From Alloalcanivorax gelatiniphagus (lineage in GTDB: Bacteria; Pseudomonadota; Gammaproteobacteria; Pseudomonadales; Alcanivoracaceae), in NCBI RefSeq assembly GCF_005938655.1, contig NZ_VCQT01000025.1, positions 124,001-188,000 of the forward strand: DNA of 64,000 nt, written 5' to 3'. A program made the translations under genes and the position numbers. How positions within the stretch are numbered: the stretch's first letter is position 1; every line of letters starts with the position of its first letter. The notes below the pieces were generated by a model. That model ran no database searches. It saw nothing but the letters and a program-made list of their open reading frames with translations, and was not told the DNA's origin. Positions 41,279 to 49,690 of the stretch are shown piece after piece.

Positions 41279-41629
41279 ATGGGCGCCAGCGACGAGCACC
41301 GCCAGCATCCCCGCCACGACGCCCCCGGGGGCGTCACCCTGATCCTGCGCCCGGAGCGCGGGGATGATCAGGAACCCCTGGAGCTGCTTTGCCGGGACCT
41401 GTCACGCACCGGTCTCGGCGTCCGCTTTCCCCACTCCATCCCCCCGGACACCGACGTGGAACTGTGGGTACACCTGCCCGAGCCCGGCGCTGGCACGCTG
41501 CACCTGTTCGGCACCGTGGCCTGGTGCGCCGCCCCCCTGGGCCAGTGGCGCGCCGGCATCGCCCTGAATCTGGAGCGCGGCGACGGTGCCGGCTGGGAGG
41601 CGCGCTTCGCCCCTGGCGTGGCGTCATGA
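41279..41629 (+). CDS. PilZ-domain protein
   Basis: A 116-aa protein. It has the c-di-GMP binding pattern of PilZ domains: Arg pair in HRQHPRHDAPG followed by DLSRTGLGV (D/NxSxxG). It probably responds to cyclic di-GMP. Its partner is unknown. It overlaps the downstream methyltransferase (ATGA). Confidence 0.82.
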   Translation: MGASDEHRQHPRHDAPGGVTLILRPERGDDQEPLELLCRDLSRTGLGVRFPHSIPPDTDVELWVHLPEPGAGTLHLFGTVAWCAAPLGQWRAGIALNLERGDGAGWEARFAPGVAS

Positions 41630-42363
41630 AGGACGATGCGGAGCGCCTGTTCCAGCGCGGCGCCCGCTACCAGAACCACCGGCCCGACTACCCCGACAGT
41701 CTGTTCGCCGCCCTGGCCCAACGGGCCCCGGCGCGCCGCCTGGCCCTGGACCTGGGGTGCGGCAGCGGCCAGGCCTGCCGCGCCCTGGGCGCGCACTTCC
41801 AGCAGGTGCTGGGCGCCGATGTCAGCCTGGAACAGCTGCGTGCCGCCCCGCCGGGCGGCGCCCACTATCTGGCCGCCCGCGCCGATGCCCTGCCGCTGGC
41901 GGACGCCAGCCTGGATCTGATCACCGTGGCCCAGGCCCTGCACTGGTTTCCGTTACCCGCTTTTTTCCATGAAGCCGGCCGGGTGCTGCGCCCGGGCGGG
42001 GTGCTGGCGATCATCAGCTATGGCCTGTGCATGGTGCAGGGGCTGGAGGGTCTGGTGGAGGACTTCCACGACCGCACCCTGCGGCCCTGGTGGCCGGCGG
42101 CCCGTTGGCTGGTGGTGGACGGTTATCGTGGCCTGCCCCTGCCCTGGCCGGAACTGCCCGACCTGGCGACCGCGCCGATCCGGCGCCAATGGGGCTGGCG
42201 GGATATGGCCGGTTACCTGGATACCTGGTCGGCGCTGGTCAGCGCCCGCGCCGCCGGGGAGGACCCGCTGGCGGCCTTTGTGCCGGCCCTGCGGGCGGCC
42301 TGGGGTGAAGGGAAAAGAACCGTGTGCTGGCCGTTGCGGGTGCGTTGTTGCGCGCGGCCTTGA
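41626..42363 (+). CDS. Class I SAM-dependent methyltransferase
   Basis: A 245-aa protein starting MKDDAERLFQRGARYQNHRP. SAM motif I is LALDLGCGSGQACRAL, the motif II/III region is GADVSLEQLR, and the post-I acidic region and ALHWFPLPAFFHEAGRVL resemble the UbiE/TAM-like Methyltransf_11 group. Substrate unknown. The ATG overlaps the PilZ stop. Confidence 0.85.
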   Translation: MKDDAERLFQRGARYQNHRPDYPDSLFAALAQRAPARRLALDLGCGSGQACRALGAHFQQVLGADVSLEQLRAAPPGGAHYLAARADALPLADASLDLITVAQALHWFPLPAFFHEAGRVLRPGGVLAIISYGLCMVQGLEGLVEDFHDRTLRPWWPAARWLVVDGYRGLPLPWPELPDLATAPIRRQWGWRDMAGYLDTWSALVSARAAGEDPLAAFVPALRAAWGEGKRTVCWPLRVRCCARP

Positions 42364-42370
42364 GGGGTTG

Positions 42371-42453
42371 GATCGCGACTGAAGCGGAACGCCGCCCGGT
42401 CGCTCCTACAGCGCCCTGTTCACGCTACTGTAGGAGCGACTTCAGTCGCGATC
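42371..42453. repeat. Pair of GCGACT hairpin repeats, one split by 15 bp
   Basis: The first copy reads GATCGCGACTGAAG, then a 15-bp insert CGGAACGCCGCCCGG (42385-42399), then TCGCTCCTAC. The second copy (42430-42453) is intact and inverted. Located between the convergent methyltransferase and HIT genes. Confidence 0.8.
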
Positions 42454-42463
42454 CCACGCGAGA

Positions 42464-42913
42464 TCAGGCCTTGGGAAAATGCTCGGCCAGCAAACCAGCC
42501 AGCCGATCAAGCCGGTGGCGGCGCTTGGCCAGGCCGAAGATGTTCATCATGCGCGTGCCCCAGGTCAGCGCCGTGGCCAGGGTGTCGCCGCCGCGCCGGG
42601 GGATCACGTGGATGTGCACATGGGGCACGTGCTGGTTGGCCTCGCGGCCATCGTTGACCATCACATTGTGCGCCAGCACATCCAGCCCGGCCCGCTTCTG
42701 GGCGCGGATGGTGCGCCGCGCCAGCTCGAACAGATGGGCGGTCAGTTCCGGCGACAGATCCTGCAGCAGCGGGTGGTGGTCCAGGGGAATCACCAGGCAA
42801 TGGCCTTCGCGCACCGGAAACAGATCCAGCAGCACGATGGCCCGTTCGTCCCGGTAGACCACGCTGCCCGGCAACTCACCATCGCGGATGCGGCAGAAAA
42901 CGCAATCGCTCAC
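42464..42913 (-). CDS. HIT-family nucleotide hydrolase/transferase
   Basis: A 149-aa protein with the histidine triad HVPHVHIHVIPR and a Cys pair near the N-terminus (CVFCRI). HIT proteins cleave or transfer nucleotidyl groups; this member looks Ap4A-hydrolase/Hint-like, with substrate unknown. Its ATG overlaps the upstream gene (ATGA), making it last in the rnd-ycgL-ycgN-membrane protein-HIT string. Confidence 0.9.
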   Translation of the reverse strand: MSDCVFCRIRDGELPGSVVYRDERAIVLLDLFPVREGHCLVIPLDHHPLLQDLSPELTAHLFELARRTIRAQKRAGLDVLAHNVMVNDGREANQHVPHVHIHVIPRRGGDTLATALTWGTRMMNIFGLAKRRHRLDRLAGLLAEHFPKA

Positions 42914-43290
42914 TCCGCCCCCGCGTACCGGTCATCGTCGTCATCATGGTGGTGATCGTATTGGCCATACTTGCGCCGCCGGCGCCAGATCTCGGCCGTC
43001 GCCACCAGCACCGCCACCACCAGGATCGCCAGCAGCGGCGCGCCGGCCCGCCACGGGCTGGTGTCTTCCTGGAACAGCCCGTCGAACACCACCACCACCC
43101 AGGCCGGCGCCAGCTCGCCGTGTTCCGGCGACACCGACCAGGGCGTCAGCAGCAGTGCCGCGCCCACCGCGCGCAGTGGCAGGCGCACGGCGGTGGCGAA
43201 CGGCCGGGTGATGTACCACAGCACGAACAGCACTCCCACACATCCCAGCAAATAGGCGAACCATCCCCACATATAGGCTTTCGTCGTCAC
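42910..43290 (-). CDS. Conserved three-helix membrane protein, unknown
   Basis: A 126-aa protein. A GTG at 43290 (VTTKAYMWGWFAYLL) is chosen because GGAG lies 5 nt upstream. It has three hydrophobic segments (about 10-27, 37-50 and 87-105) and a His/Asp-rich tail (YDHHHDDDDDRY) that could bind metal. No function is recognised; similar genes follow ycgN in Pseudomonas. Confidence 0.65.
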   Translation of the reverse strand: MTTKAYMWGWFAYLLGCVGVLFVLWYITRPFATAVRLPLRAVGAALLLTPWSVSPEHGELAPAWVVVVFDGLFQEDTSPWRAGAPLLAILVVAVLVATAEIWRRRRKYGQYDHHHDDDDDRYAGAE

Positions 43291-43318
43291 GGTTACTCCA
43301 GTTAATCGAAGGGCGGCG

Positions 43319-43756
43319 TCAGCCCACCCAGTGCACAATATGCTCTTCCAGGTCGTCGTCGGCCACCCCGCGCTCGGACACTACCCGGCCGGCCACGCTG
43401 ATGCCCGCTTCGCGCACCGAATCGGCGCGCCCGGAAATCAGCGGATGCCAGGCGTTCAGAGCCTGGCCATGGGCCCGCCGCCGGTAGGCGCAGGTCACCG
43501 GCAACCAATCGAAATGCTCGGCCAGATCCGGGGTCACCCGCATACAATCCGGCACATAACGTTGGCGCTCGGCGTACACCGTGCAGCGGCAGCCCTGGTC
43601 GTCCAGGTAGGCGCAGGCCACGTTGGTGAACGCCACCTCGCCACTGTCCTCATCCTGCAGTTTAACCAGACAACAACGCCCGCAGCCATCGCAGAGCGCT
43701 TCCCATTCGTCGGCGTCCAGTTCCGCCAGGGGCAATTCCCAGAACCGTTCACGCAT
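43319..43756 (-). CDS. YcgN-type cysteine cluster protein (UPF0260)
   Basis: A 145-aa protein with cysteine clusters LCDGCGRCCLVKL and GCRCTVYAERQRYVPDC, plus WLPVTCAYR, typical of the YkgJ/YcgN group, thought to bind Zn or Fe. Function is unknown. Five bp separate it from ycgL, as part of the rnd operon. Confidence 0.92.
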   Translation of the reverse strand: MRERFWELPLAELDADEWEALCDGCGRCCLVKLQDEDSGEVAFTNVACAYLDDQGCRCTVYAERQRYVPDCMRVTPDLAEHFDWLPVTCAYRRRAHGQALNAWHPLISGRADSVREAGISVAGRVVSERGVADDDLEEHIVHWVG

Positions 43757-43761
43757 AACGT

Positions 43762-44088
43762 TCAGTCTCTGCTCCGGTCCGGGCGGGTCTGGTCCGGTCT
43801 TGGCCGGTCCGGGTGCCCTTCCGCCAGGTACAGGTCCTGATCCGGCGGCGGTGGCATCTGCAGGTAAAAGCCCTGCTCACGGATGCGGGCCATCACCTGG
43901 TTCACGTCCGCGCGGCTCAGCGGCCGGGCCGGATCGAGAATCAGGTCGCTGACATGGCGGGGCGTGCCGAACCGCTCGCGCAGGGCGTCCGGCAGGTCCT
44001 TGAGGCCTTTGCTCCGTTCCACGTAAAGGTACATACCCTCGCGGCGCGGGCTTTTATAGATCGAACAAAACAGCTTGCCTTGCAGCAT
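43762..44088 (-). CDS. YcgL-domain protein
   Basis: A 108-aa protein starting [20 protein letters not shown], with the YcgL fold signatures [10 protein letters not shown] and [15 protein letters not shown]. The tail ([12 protein letters not shown]) is low-complexity and encoded by GGTCCGG-like repeats at 43773-43815, probably strain-variable. Function unknown. GGAG precedes the ATG. Sits between rnd and ycgN, the usual Pseudomonas order. Confidence 0.9.
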   Translation of the reverse strand: MLQGKLFCSIYKSPRREGMYLYVERSKGLKDLPDALRERFGTPRHVSDLILDPARPLSRADVNQVMARIREQGFYLQMPPPPDQDLYLAEGHPDRPRPDQTRPDRSRD

Positions 44089-44109
44089 GGGAATCTCCGT
44101 CGAATCGGC

Positions 44110-45183
44110 TCAGAGCCGTTCCAGCAGCGGTTTGGCCACCAGCTCGTGGCGCCAGCCGGTGAGCGGCTCGGGCAACCGGGACGGGTCGCGCACCAGCGCT
44201 TCCAGCCAGCGACGGCGCACCAGCACATCGGGCTTGAGATCCAACTGCTCGGCGATGGCGCCGACCCGCTCGCGCAGCGCCTTGACCTGCTGGCGCTGGG
44301 CCGGGTCCAGCGGCGCCGGCAACGGCGCCGGCGGCGTGGCGGTGGCGGCCCGCGCCATCAGCGCCAGCACCTGCTCACCGTCGCGGCGGATCGCCTTGGG
44401 GTGCATGCCGGCCTGGCGCAGGGCCTCCTCGGAGGGCCGCGTCACCCGGCTCAGTTCCAGCAGCTCCGGATCGCGCAGCACGAACCCCTTGGGCAGGTCG
44501 CGCTCCCGGGCACAGGCCTCGCGCCACTCCGCCAGAGCCTCCAGCACCGCCAGCTCCTGGCCGCGCAGGGCCCCGGCGCCCTTCACCTGACGCCAGGCGT
44601 CACCGGGGGCGGCACGGCGCAGGGCGTCCTCGCGCAGGCGCTCGCATTCCTCGTGCCACCAGTCCAGCCGGCCCAGCCGCGCCAGTTGCTCGCGCAGCCC
44701 CTCGGCCACCTCGATCAGGTACTTCACGTCGTCCACCGCGTAACGCAGCTGCTCCTCGCTCAATGGCCGCTTGAGCCAGTCGGTGCGGGTGGCGCCCTTG
44801 GGCAGGCTCACTCCCAACCGGTCCTCCACCAGCCGCTGGTAGCTCATCTGCATGTCCTCGCCGGTGAGGGCGGCGGCGATCTGGGTGTCTTCCACCCGCG
44901 CCGGGTAGTCGCCGGTGAAGGTGGCCAGCGCTTCCAGATCCTCCGAGCAGGCGTGCATCACCAGCACCCGGCCGGCCAGCGCCGTCGCCAGGTCCGCCGC
45001 CGCCACCCGGGTGGTGTCGATCAGACGGATGGCCTGGCCGTCGTGCACCTGTACCAGCGCCAGGCGCGGATAATAGGTGCGCTCGCGCATGAATTCGGTG
45101 TCCAGGTACAGGGGCGCGCCGGCGGGCAACGCGGCGGCCCATTCGGCGATGGCATCGGTGCTCTCGCACCAGAGATAACTCAT
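44110..45183 (-). CDS. rnd: Ribonuclease D
   Basis: A 357-aa 3'-5' exoribonuclease of tRNA maturation. DEDD exonuclease motifs are seen in [14 protein letters not shown] (DxE), [11 protein letters not shown] and [11 protein letters not shown]; one HRDC domain follows ([20 protein letters not shown]-like region, about 205-285) and a second helical domain ends the protein. The start MSYLWCEST at 45183 is preferred over an in-frame upstream ATG that falls too close to gpmA. Confidence 0.95.
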   Translation of the reverse strand: MSYLWCESTDAIAEWAAALPAGAPLYLDTEFMRERTYYPRLALVQVHDGQAIRLIDTTRVAAADLATALAGRVLVMHACSEDLEALATFTGDYPARVEDTQIAAALTGEDMQMSYQRLVEDRLGVSLPKGATRTDWLKRPLSEEQLRYAVDDVKYLIEVAEGLREQLARLGRLDWWHEECERLREDALRRAAPGDAWRQVKGAGALRGQELAVLEALAEWREACARERDLPKGFVLRDPELLELSRVTRPSEEALRQAGMHPKAIRRDGEQVLALMARAATATPPAPLPAPLDPAQRQQVKALRERVGAIAEQLDLKPDVLVRRRWLEALVRDPSRLPEPLTGWRHELVAKPLLERL

Positions 45184-45331
45184 TTCGGTCCAGGGCTTGC
45201 GAATGATCCGCCGCATTATACGGGTCGCGGGCGGCGGCTGGAACGGCGCCGGCCGACGGCATTTCGGCCTCCCGGAGGTTTCTGGTAAGATTCGCGGCCT
45301 TTACGTTCATCGAAACCCACAGGACATCCCC

Positions 45332-46078
45332 ATGACCACCAAACTGGTACTGGTCCGTCACGGCCAAAGCGTCTGGAACAAGGAAAACCGTTTCACCGGC
45401 TGGAAAGACGTGGACCTGACCGAACAGGGCCGCGAGGAGGCCCGTCAGGCCGGCGTGCTGCTGCAGGAAGCAGGCTTTGAGTTCGACATGGCTTATACCT
45501 CGGTGCTGAAACGCGCCATCCGCACCCTGTGGACGATTCTCGACAACATGGATCAGATGTGGATTCCGGTGATCCGTGACTACCGCCTCAACGAGCGCCA
45601 CTACGGCGCCCTGCAGGGCCTCAACAAGGCCGAAACCGCCGAGAAATACGGTGATGAGCAGGTGCTGATCTGGCGTCGCAGCTACGACACCCCGCCGCCG
45701 AAGATGGACCGGGACGACGAGCGTTACGCCGGCCGGCTGCGCGTTTACAAGGATCTGGAGGAAGAACGCATTCCCCTGTCCGAGAGCCTCAAGGACACCG
45801 TGGCCCGCTTCCTGCCCTACTACCAGGCGGAAATCGAGCCCCAGGTGCGCGCCGGCAAGCAGGTGCTGATCTGCGCCCACGGCAACAGCCTGCGCGCCCT
45901 GGTCAAGCACCTCAGCGGCATCTCCGACGAGGATATCGTCAAGCTCAATATCCCCACCGGCATTCCCATGGTCTATGAACTGGACGACGATCTGAAACCG
46001 ATCCGCAATTACTACCTGGGCGACGAGGAAGCCGCCGCCAAGGCCGCCGAAGCGGTGGCCAATCAGACCAAGGGCTGA
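45332..46078 (+). CDS. gpmA: 2,3-bisphosphoglycerate-dependent phosphoglycerate mutase
   Basis: A 248-aa histidine phosphatase of glycolysis. The phospho-His is in [20 protein letters not shown]; further catalytic residues are in [13 protein letters not shown] and [15 protein letters not shown] precedes the ATG. Its last 45 codons lie inside copy 1 of a 313-bp tandem duplication, but the gene itself is intact. Confidence 0.97.
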   Translation: MTTKLVLVRHGQSVWNKENRFTGWKDVDLTEQGREEARQAGVLLQEAGFEFDMAYTSVLKRAIRTLWTILDNMDQMWIPVIRDYRLNERHYGALQGLNKAETAEKYGDEQVLIWRRSYDTPPPKMDRDDERYAGRLRVYKDLEEERIPLSESLKDTVARFLPYYQAEIEPQVRAGKQVLICAHGNSLRALVKHLSGISDEDIVKLNIPTGIPMVYELDDDLKPIRNYYLGDEEAAAKAAEAVANQTKG

Positions 46079-46084
46079 GAATTA

Positions 46085-46144
46085 ATCGCGACTGAAGTCG
46101 CTCCTACAAGGTGACCTACTGTAGGAGCGACTTCAGTCGCGATC
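46085..46144. repeat. GCGACT hairpin pair in duplication copy 1
   Basis: ATCGCGACTGAAGTCGCTCCTAC and its inverse, just after the gpmA stop. Confidence 0.9.
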
Positions 46145-46154
46145 CCCCAGAGCG

Positions 46155-46256
46155 TCACCGAACACCATCCAACGCCTCCACCCGACGCCGCTCCCCTTCA
46201 TCGAACAGCCGCGCCCGCAACGCCTCCACCTCGGCGTCCCGGTCCGCCGGTGCCAG
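46155..46256 (-). pseudogene. lifO 3'-end remnant (duplication copy 1)
   Basis: It encodes the last ~33 codons of lifO ([18 protein letters not shown]... to VEALDGVR and stop) with no upstream part. It differs from the intact lifO by E/Q, A/T and R/L changes. Confidence 0.85.
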
Positions 46257-46391
46257 CTCAATATCCCCACCGGCATTCCCATGGTCTACGAGCTGGACGA
46301 CGATCTGAAACCGATCCGCGATTACTACCTGGGCGACGAGGAAGCCGCCGCCAAGGCCGCCGAAGCGGTGGCGAATCAGACCAAGGGCTGA
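46257..46391 (+). pseudogene. gpmA 3'-end remnant (duplication copy 2)
   Basis: It carries the last ~44 codons of gpmA ([20 protein letters not shown], then [10 protein letters not shown] to NQTKG and stop) with no start. Three of its four differences from gpmA are synonymous; the fourth changes Asn to Asp. Confidence 0.88.
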
Positions 46392-46397
46392 GAATTA

Positions 46398-46455
46398 ATC
46401 GCGACTGAAGTCGCTCCTACAAGGTGTCCCGAGTAGGAGCGACTTCAGTCGCGAT
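46398..46455. repeat. GCGACT hairpin pair in duplication copy 2
   Basis: A second copy of the pair at 46085-46144, with a changed spacer, between the gpmA ghost and the lifO stop. Confidence 0.9.
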
Positions 46456-46467
46456 CCCCCCGGAGCA

Positions 46468-47463
46468 TCACCGAACACCATCCAACGCCTCCACCCGACG
46501 CAGCTCCCCTTCATCGAACAGCCGCGTCCGCAACGCCTCCACCTGGGCGTCCCGGTCCGCCGGTGCCAGGCCGCTGTCCAGAATCGCCCGGCGCTGCTCG
46601 CGGTATTCACGGTAACGGCGCTCCCATTCCGCCTGTTGCCGGTCCAGAGCCGCCAGCCGCTCCGCGGCCTCCGCCCCCAGCTCCCGCTCGCGCAACTGAT
46701 AGACGCGCGAATCCGACGCCCCTTGCTGGCGCAGGGCCGCCACCTGGGAGGCCACCTCCACGGGCTGCCGCGACGCCGCCACCATGTCACGCATATGCTC
46801 CGGCAGGGAGGCTTCCAGCTCGGCGATGCGGGCCGCCTTCTGGTCCGCGTCCAGCCCTTGGTTTTCCAGGATTTTCCGGCGCGCCAGGGCGAACTGGTCA
46901 TAACGGTCGCGGAAGCCGAAAAACGCCTCCCGGGTGGTGGCGTCGAACCACTGGGCGCGCAACGCCTGGCGTTGCTCCAGGCTACGCCGCAGTGACTCCG
47001 GTTCCCGGTTCGGCTCCTCCAGCTGGCGCAGCGCCGCCCGATAACCGATGTATTGCTCGAACAGCGCCCAGGCCTGGTGCGCCGCCTTATCCGGCAGCGC
47101 CTGGGCCAGATGGGCGGCCAGCCGGGCGCGCAGCACGTTCAGGTCTTCCTCGCCGAGGGCGGAAAGAAAATAGTCGAATCGCCGCCGCACCCCTTCGCTG
47201 ACCACCAGGTCGCCGTTGTCGTCGTGGCGCAGTTCACCGTCCGGCACCGTGCCCCGCCAGGACGCGGGGGTCTCTTTCAGTTTCTCGCCGCGTGCCACGA
47301 AGGTATCGAAATCATTGCCCTGGCTGTCCGCCCTCACCGGACTTTTTGGTGCAGAAGTGGGCGTCACGGACGGCCTGTCGTCGTCGCCGGAGAATGGCGC
47401 CAGCGTCCAGGCCAATACCGCCAAAGCCAGCAAAATCAGTAGTCCCGGGAGCCATACCCGCAT
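46468..47463 (-). CDS. lifO: Lipase-specific foldase (lipase chaperone)
   Basis: A 331-aa membrane-anchored periplasmic chaperone that folds the divergent lipase before secretion. It has an N-terminal anchor helix (MRVWLPGLLILLALAVLAW), a Pro/Ser-rich linker, the Lif signature RRRFDYFLSALGEED (RxxFDY(F/C)L(S/T)A) and a long helical arm. The ATG at 47463 has AAGGAG 7 nt upstream; earlier in-frame ATGs are rejected. Its 3' end lies in copy 2 of the tandem duplication, the last codons being intact. Confidence 0.95.
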   Translation of the reverse strand: MRVWLPGLLILLALAVLAWTLAPFSGDDDRPSVTPTSAPKSPVRADSQGNDFDTFVARGEKLKETPASWRGTVPDGELRHDDNGDLVVSEGVRRRFDYFLSALGEEDLNVLRARLAAHLAQALPDKAAHQAWALFEQYIGYRAALRQLEEPNREPESLRRSLEQRQALRAQWFDATTREAFFGFRDRYDQFALARRKILENQGLDADQKAARIAELEASLPEHMRDMVAASRQPVEVASQVAALRQQGASDSRVYQLRERELGAEAAERLAALDRQQAEWERRYREYREQRRAILDSGLAPADRDAQVEALRTRLFDEGELRRVEALDGVR

Positions 47464-47642
47464 CCATGTTCTCCTTATTGTCCATCCCTGTTCACCGACC
47501 ATTAATCGGATTACTACTTTTTTATTAATGAAATCCAATGGACAGCCGAATTAGGCTGTTTGCACGCCCGGTCAATGGCCGGGAGTTTCCCAATAGGACA
47601 TTGGCAAGAAATACATTTCAACAACAACGACCAGGGAAGCTT

Positions 47643-48566
47643 ATGAAAATCGTCATTCACGCGCTGCTGGGCGCCCTGCTTCTGCTCGGCCTGAGCGGCC
47701 CCGCCACCGCCGGCTACACCGAGACCCGCCACCCCATCGTGCTGGTGCATGGCCTGTTCGGTTTCGACACCGCCGCCGGCGTCGATTACTGGTACCGGAT
47801 TCCCGAAGAACTGCGCCGCAGCGGCGCCCAGGTGTACGTGGCCCAGGTCAGTGCCGCCGAGGACACCGTGGTGCGCGGCGAACAGCTGGCCCGCCAGGTG
47901 GAAACCATCCTCGCCAGCACCGGCGCCGACAGCGTCAACCTGATCGGCCACAGCCACGGCGGGCCCACCATCCGTTACGTGGCCTCGGTGTATCCGCAGT
48001 ATGTGAGTTCGGTGACCAGCGTGGGCGGCGTCAACTGGGGCGCCCGGCTGGCGGACGTGCTGCAGGGCGTGGCCGACAATGTGCCCTTCTCCGGCAACCT
48101 GATCGCCTACCTGGGCAATTCCCTGGCCGGTCTTATCGACCTGTTCAGCAGCGGTGGCAACGAACAGGACATCCTGGCCGCGCTCAAGGCGCTGACCACC
48201 GCCGAGACCGTGGCGTTCAACCAGCAGTATCCGGAAGGGGTACCGGCACGGTACTGCGGCGATGCCCCACGGGTGGCATCCAACGGCATTTCCTACTTCT
48301 CCTGGAGTGGCGCCAAGCCGCTCACCAACGTCCTGGACCCGTCCGACGTGTTGCTCGGCGCCACCTCCATCGTCTTTCTCGGCGAGCCCAACGATGGCCT
48401 GGTGAGCAGCTGCTCCAGCCACCTGGGCATGGTGATCCGCGACGACTACCGCATGAACCACCTGGACGAGGTGAACCAGGTTCTCGGGCTGCACGACCTG
48501 TGGAGCACCGACCCGGTGACCCTCTATCGCCAGCAGGCGAACCGGCTCAAGAACTACAATTTCTGA
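47643..48566 (+). CDS. lipA: Secreted triacylglycerol lipase, family I.1
   Basis: A 307-aa lipase with signal peptide (cleavage ATA-GYT, mature from Gly24). The catalytic Ser104 is in GHSHGG, the Asp in EPNDGLV and the His in RMNHLDEVNQVLGL. A disulfide is expected between the Cys in ARYCGD and in SSCSSH. It closely resembles Pseudomonas aeruginosa LipA, which needs a Lif foldase and type II secretion. It is divergent from lifO, an inverted arrangement compared with the usual lipA-lif operon. Confidence 0.96.
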   Translation: MKIVIHALLGALLLLGLSGPATAGYTETRHPIVLVHGLFGFDTAAGVDYWYRIPEELRRSGAQVYVAQVSAAEDTVVRGEQLARQVETILASTGADSVNLIGHSHGGPTIRYVASVYPQYVSSVTSVGGVNWGARLADVLQGVADNVPFSGNLIAYLGNSLAGLIDLFSSGGNEQDILAALKALTTAETVAFNQQYPEGVPARYCGDAPRVASNGISYFSWSGAKPLTNVLDPSDVLLGATSIVFLGEPNDGLVSSCSSHLGMVIRDDYRMNHLDEVNQVLGLHDLWSTDPVTLYRQQANRLKNYNF

Positions 48567-48591
48567 GTGACCGAAACGCTTTGTGAAGCGG

Positions 48592-48617
48592 GCGCCAGGG
48601 TTTTGTGTCCTGGCGCC
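48592..48617 (+). terminator. Possible terminator after lipA
   Basis: Stem GGCGCCAGG / CCTGGCGCC with a T-rich loop; no T-tail follows, so efficiency is doubtful. Confidence 0.4.
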
Positions 48618-48662
48618 ACCCGCCTACCATCCATGGGATCACCACATGGATGAAGGACCAGA

Positions 48663-49667
48663 ATGATGATAAAACGCGTAACCGCCCTGTGTGCGGCGCT
48701 GGCCCTGTCGCTGGCCGGCACCGCCGCGGCCCAGGCGCCGATTGAGCGTACCATCTGCGTTTTCGATATCGCCGGCCAGGCCGGTCCCACCATGGCCGCC
48801 ATGCAGGACTGGCGCGCCGCCGCCCTGGGCTGGGGCCTGAAGGCCAATCTCCGTGTTTACACCAACGAACAGGTGGCCGCCGAGGACCTCAAGGCCGGCC
48901 AGTGCGACGCTTCCCTGATGACCGGCCTGCGCGCCCGCCAGTTCAACAAGTACTCCGGCACCCTGGATTCCATTGGCGCCCTGCCCACCATGGAGCATAT
49001 GAAGCTGGCCCTGCAGGTGCTCGCCCACCCGAGCCGGGCGGAGAAGCTCACCGCCAACTCCTACGAGGTGATCGGCATCGCCCCGATCGGCCCCGCCTAC
49101 CTGTTCGTCAACGACCGGGAAATCAACACCCTGGCCAAGGCCGCCGGCAAGAAAGTGGCGGTGCTCGATTTCGACCCCACCCAGGCCAAGATGGTGGCCG
49201 CCGCCGGCGCCACCCCGGTGCCCTCGGACATCACCAACTTCGCCGGCAAGTTCAACAACGGCTCGGTGGATGTGATCGCCGCGCCGCTGGTGGCCTATAG
49301 CGTGCTGGAGCTGTACAAGGGTCTGCAGCCGGACGGTGGCATCATCGATTACCCGCTGGTGCAGCTGACCATTCAGGTGGTCGCCAGGGAAGATCGCATC
49401 CCCGCCGACATCGCCCAGAAATCCCGGGAATATTTCTACCAGAACCTGGACCGGGTGCTGGAACAGCTGGACCGGGAAGCCCAGGCGGTGGACGACAAAT
49501 GGTGGGTGGACATCCCCGACAACGACAAGCGTGAATACGAGCTGATGATGCAGGACGCCCGCGACCAGATGCGCAAGGAAGGCTACTACGACGGCGACAT
49601 GCTGGATCTGCTGCACAAGATCCGCTGCAAGCTCGACGGCTCCCGGGCGGAATGCACCGGCGGCTGA
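48663..49667 (+). CDS. AdeT1/2-like periplasmic solute-binding protein (SBP4)
   Basis: A 334-aa protein with signal peptide (cleavage AAA-QA, residue 23). Core blocks are RTICVFDIAGQAGPTM (Cys32), YTNEQVAAEDLKAGQCDASL, DITNFAGKFNNGSVDVIAAP and terminal IRCKLDGSRAEC. Sequence is intermediate between SBP2 and SBP3. It is isolated from the permeases by 8 kb and lies 97 bp downstream of the lipase gene on the same strand, perhaps co-transcribed. AAGGA precedes the ATG-ATG start; either could be used. Confidence 0.78.
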   Translation: MMIKRVTALCAALALSLAGTAAAQAPIERTICVFDIAGQAGPTMAAMQDWRAAALGWGLKANLRVYTNEQVAAEDLKAGQCDASLMTGLRARQFNKYSGTLDSIGALPTMEHMKLALQVLAHPSRAEKLTANSYEVIGIAPIGPAYLFVNDREINTLAKAAGKKVAVLDFDPTQAKMVAAAGATPVPSDITNFAGKFNNGSVDVIAAPLVAYSVLELYKGLQPDGGIIDYPLVQLTIQVVAREDRIPADIAQKSREYFYQNLDRVLEQLDREAQAVDDKWWVDIPDNDKREYELMMQDARDQMRKEGYYDGDMLDLLHKIRCKLDGSRAECTGG

Positions 49668-49690
49668 ACCGCGCCGGCTGACCGCACCGA

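Larger units (their letters stand above)
45944..46569. repeat. 313-bp tandem duplication of the gpmA/lifO junction
   Basis: Copy 1 is 45944-46256 and copy 2 is 46257-46569. Each contains the gpmA 3' end, a GCGACT hairpin pair and the lifO 3' end. They are equal in length but differ at roughly 15-20 sites, with compensating 1-bp indels in the spacer. Confidence 0.92.

Noticed and set aside
41279-41629. Alternative long frame joined to the methyltransferase (start near 41389)
   Set aside because: The PilZ frame has clear motifs and the methyltransferase ATG at 41626 overlaps its stop; the upstream extension has no domain.
28026-49667. Naming the AdeT-like proteins as RND efflux pumps
   Set aside because: They are about 335-395 aa secreted proteins with no transmembrane domain beyond the signal, so they cannot be RND pumps.
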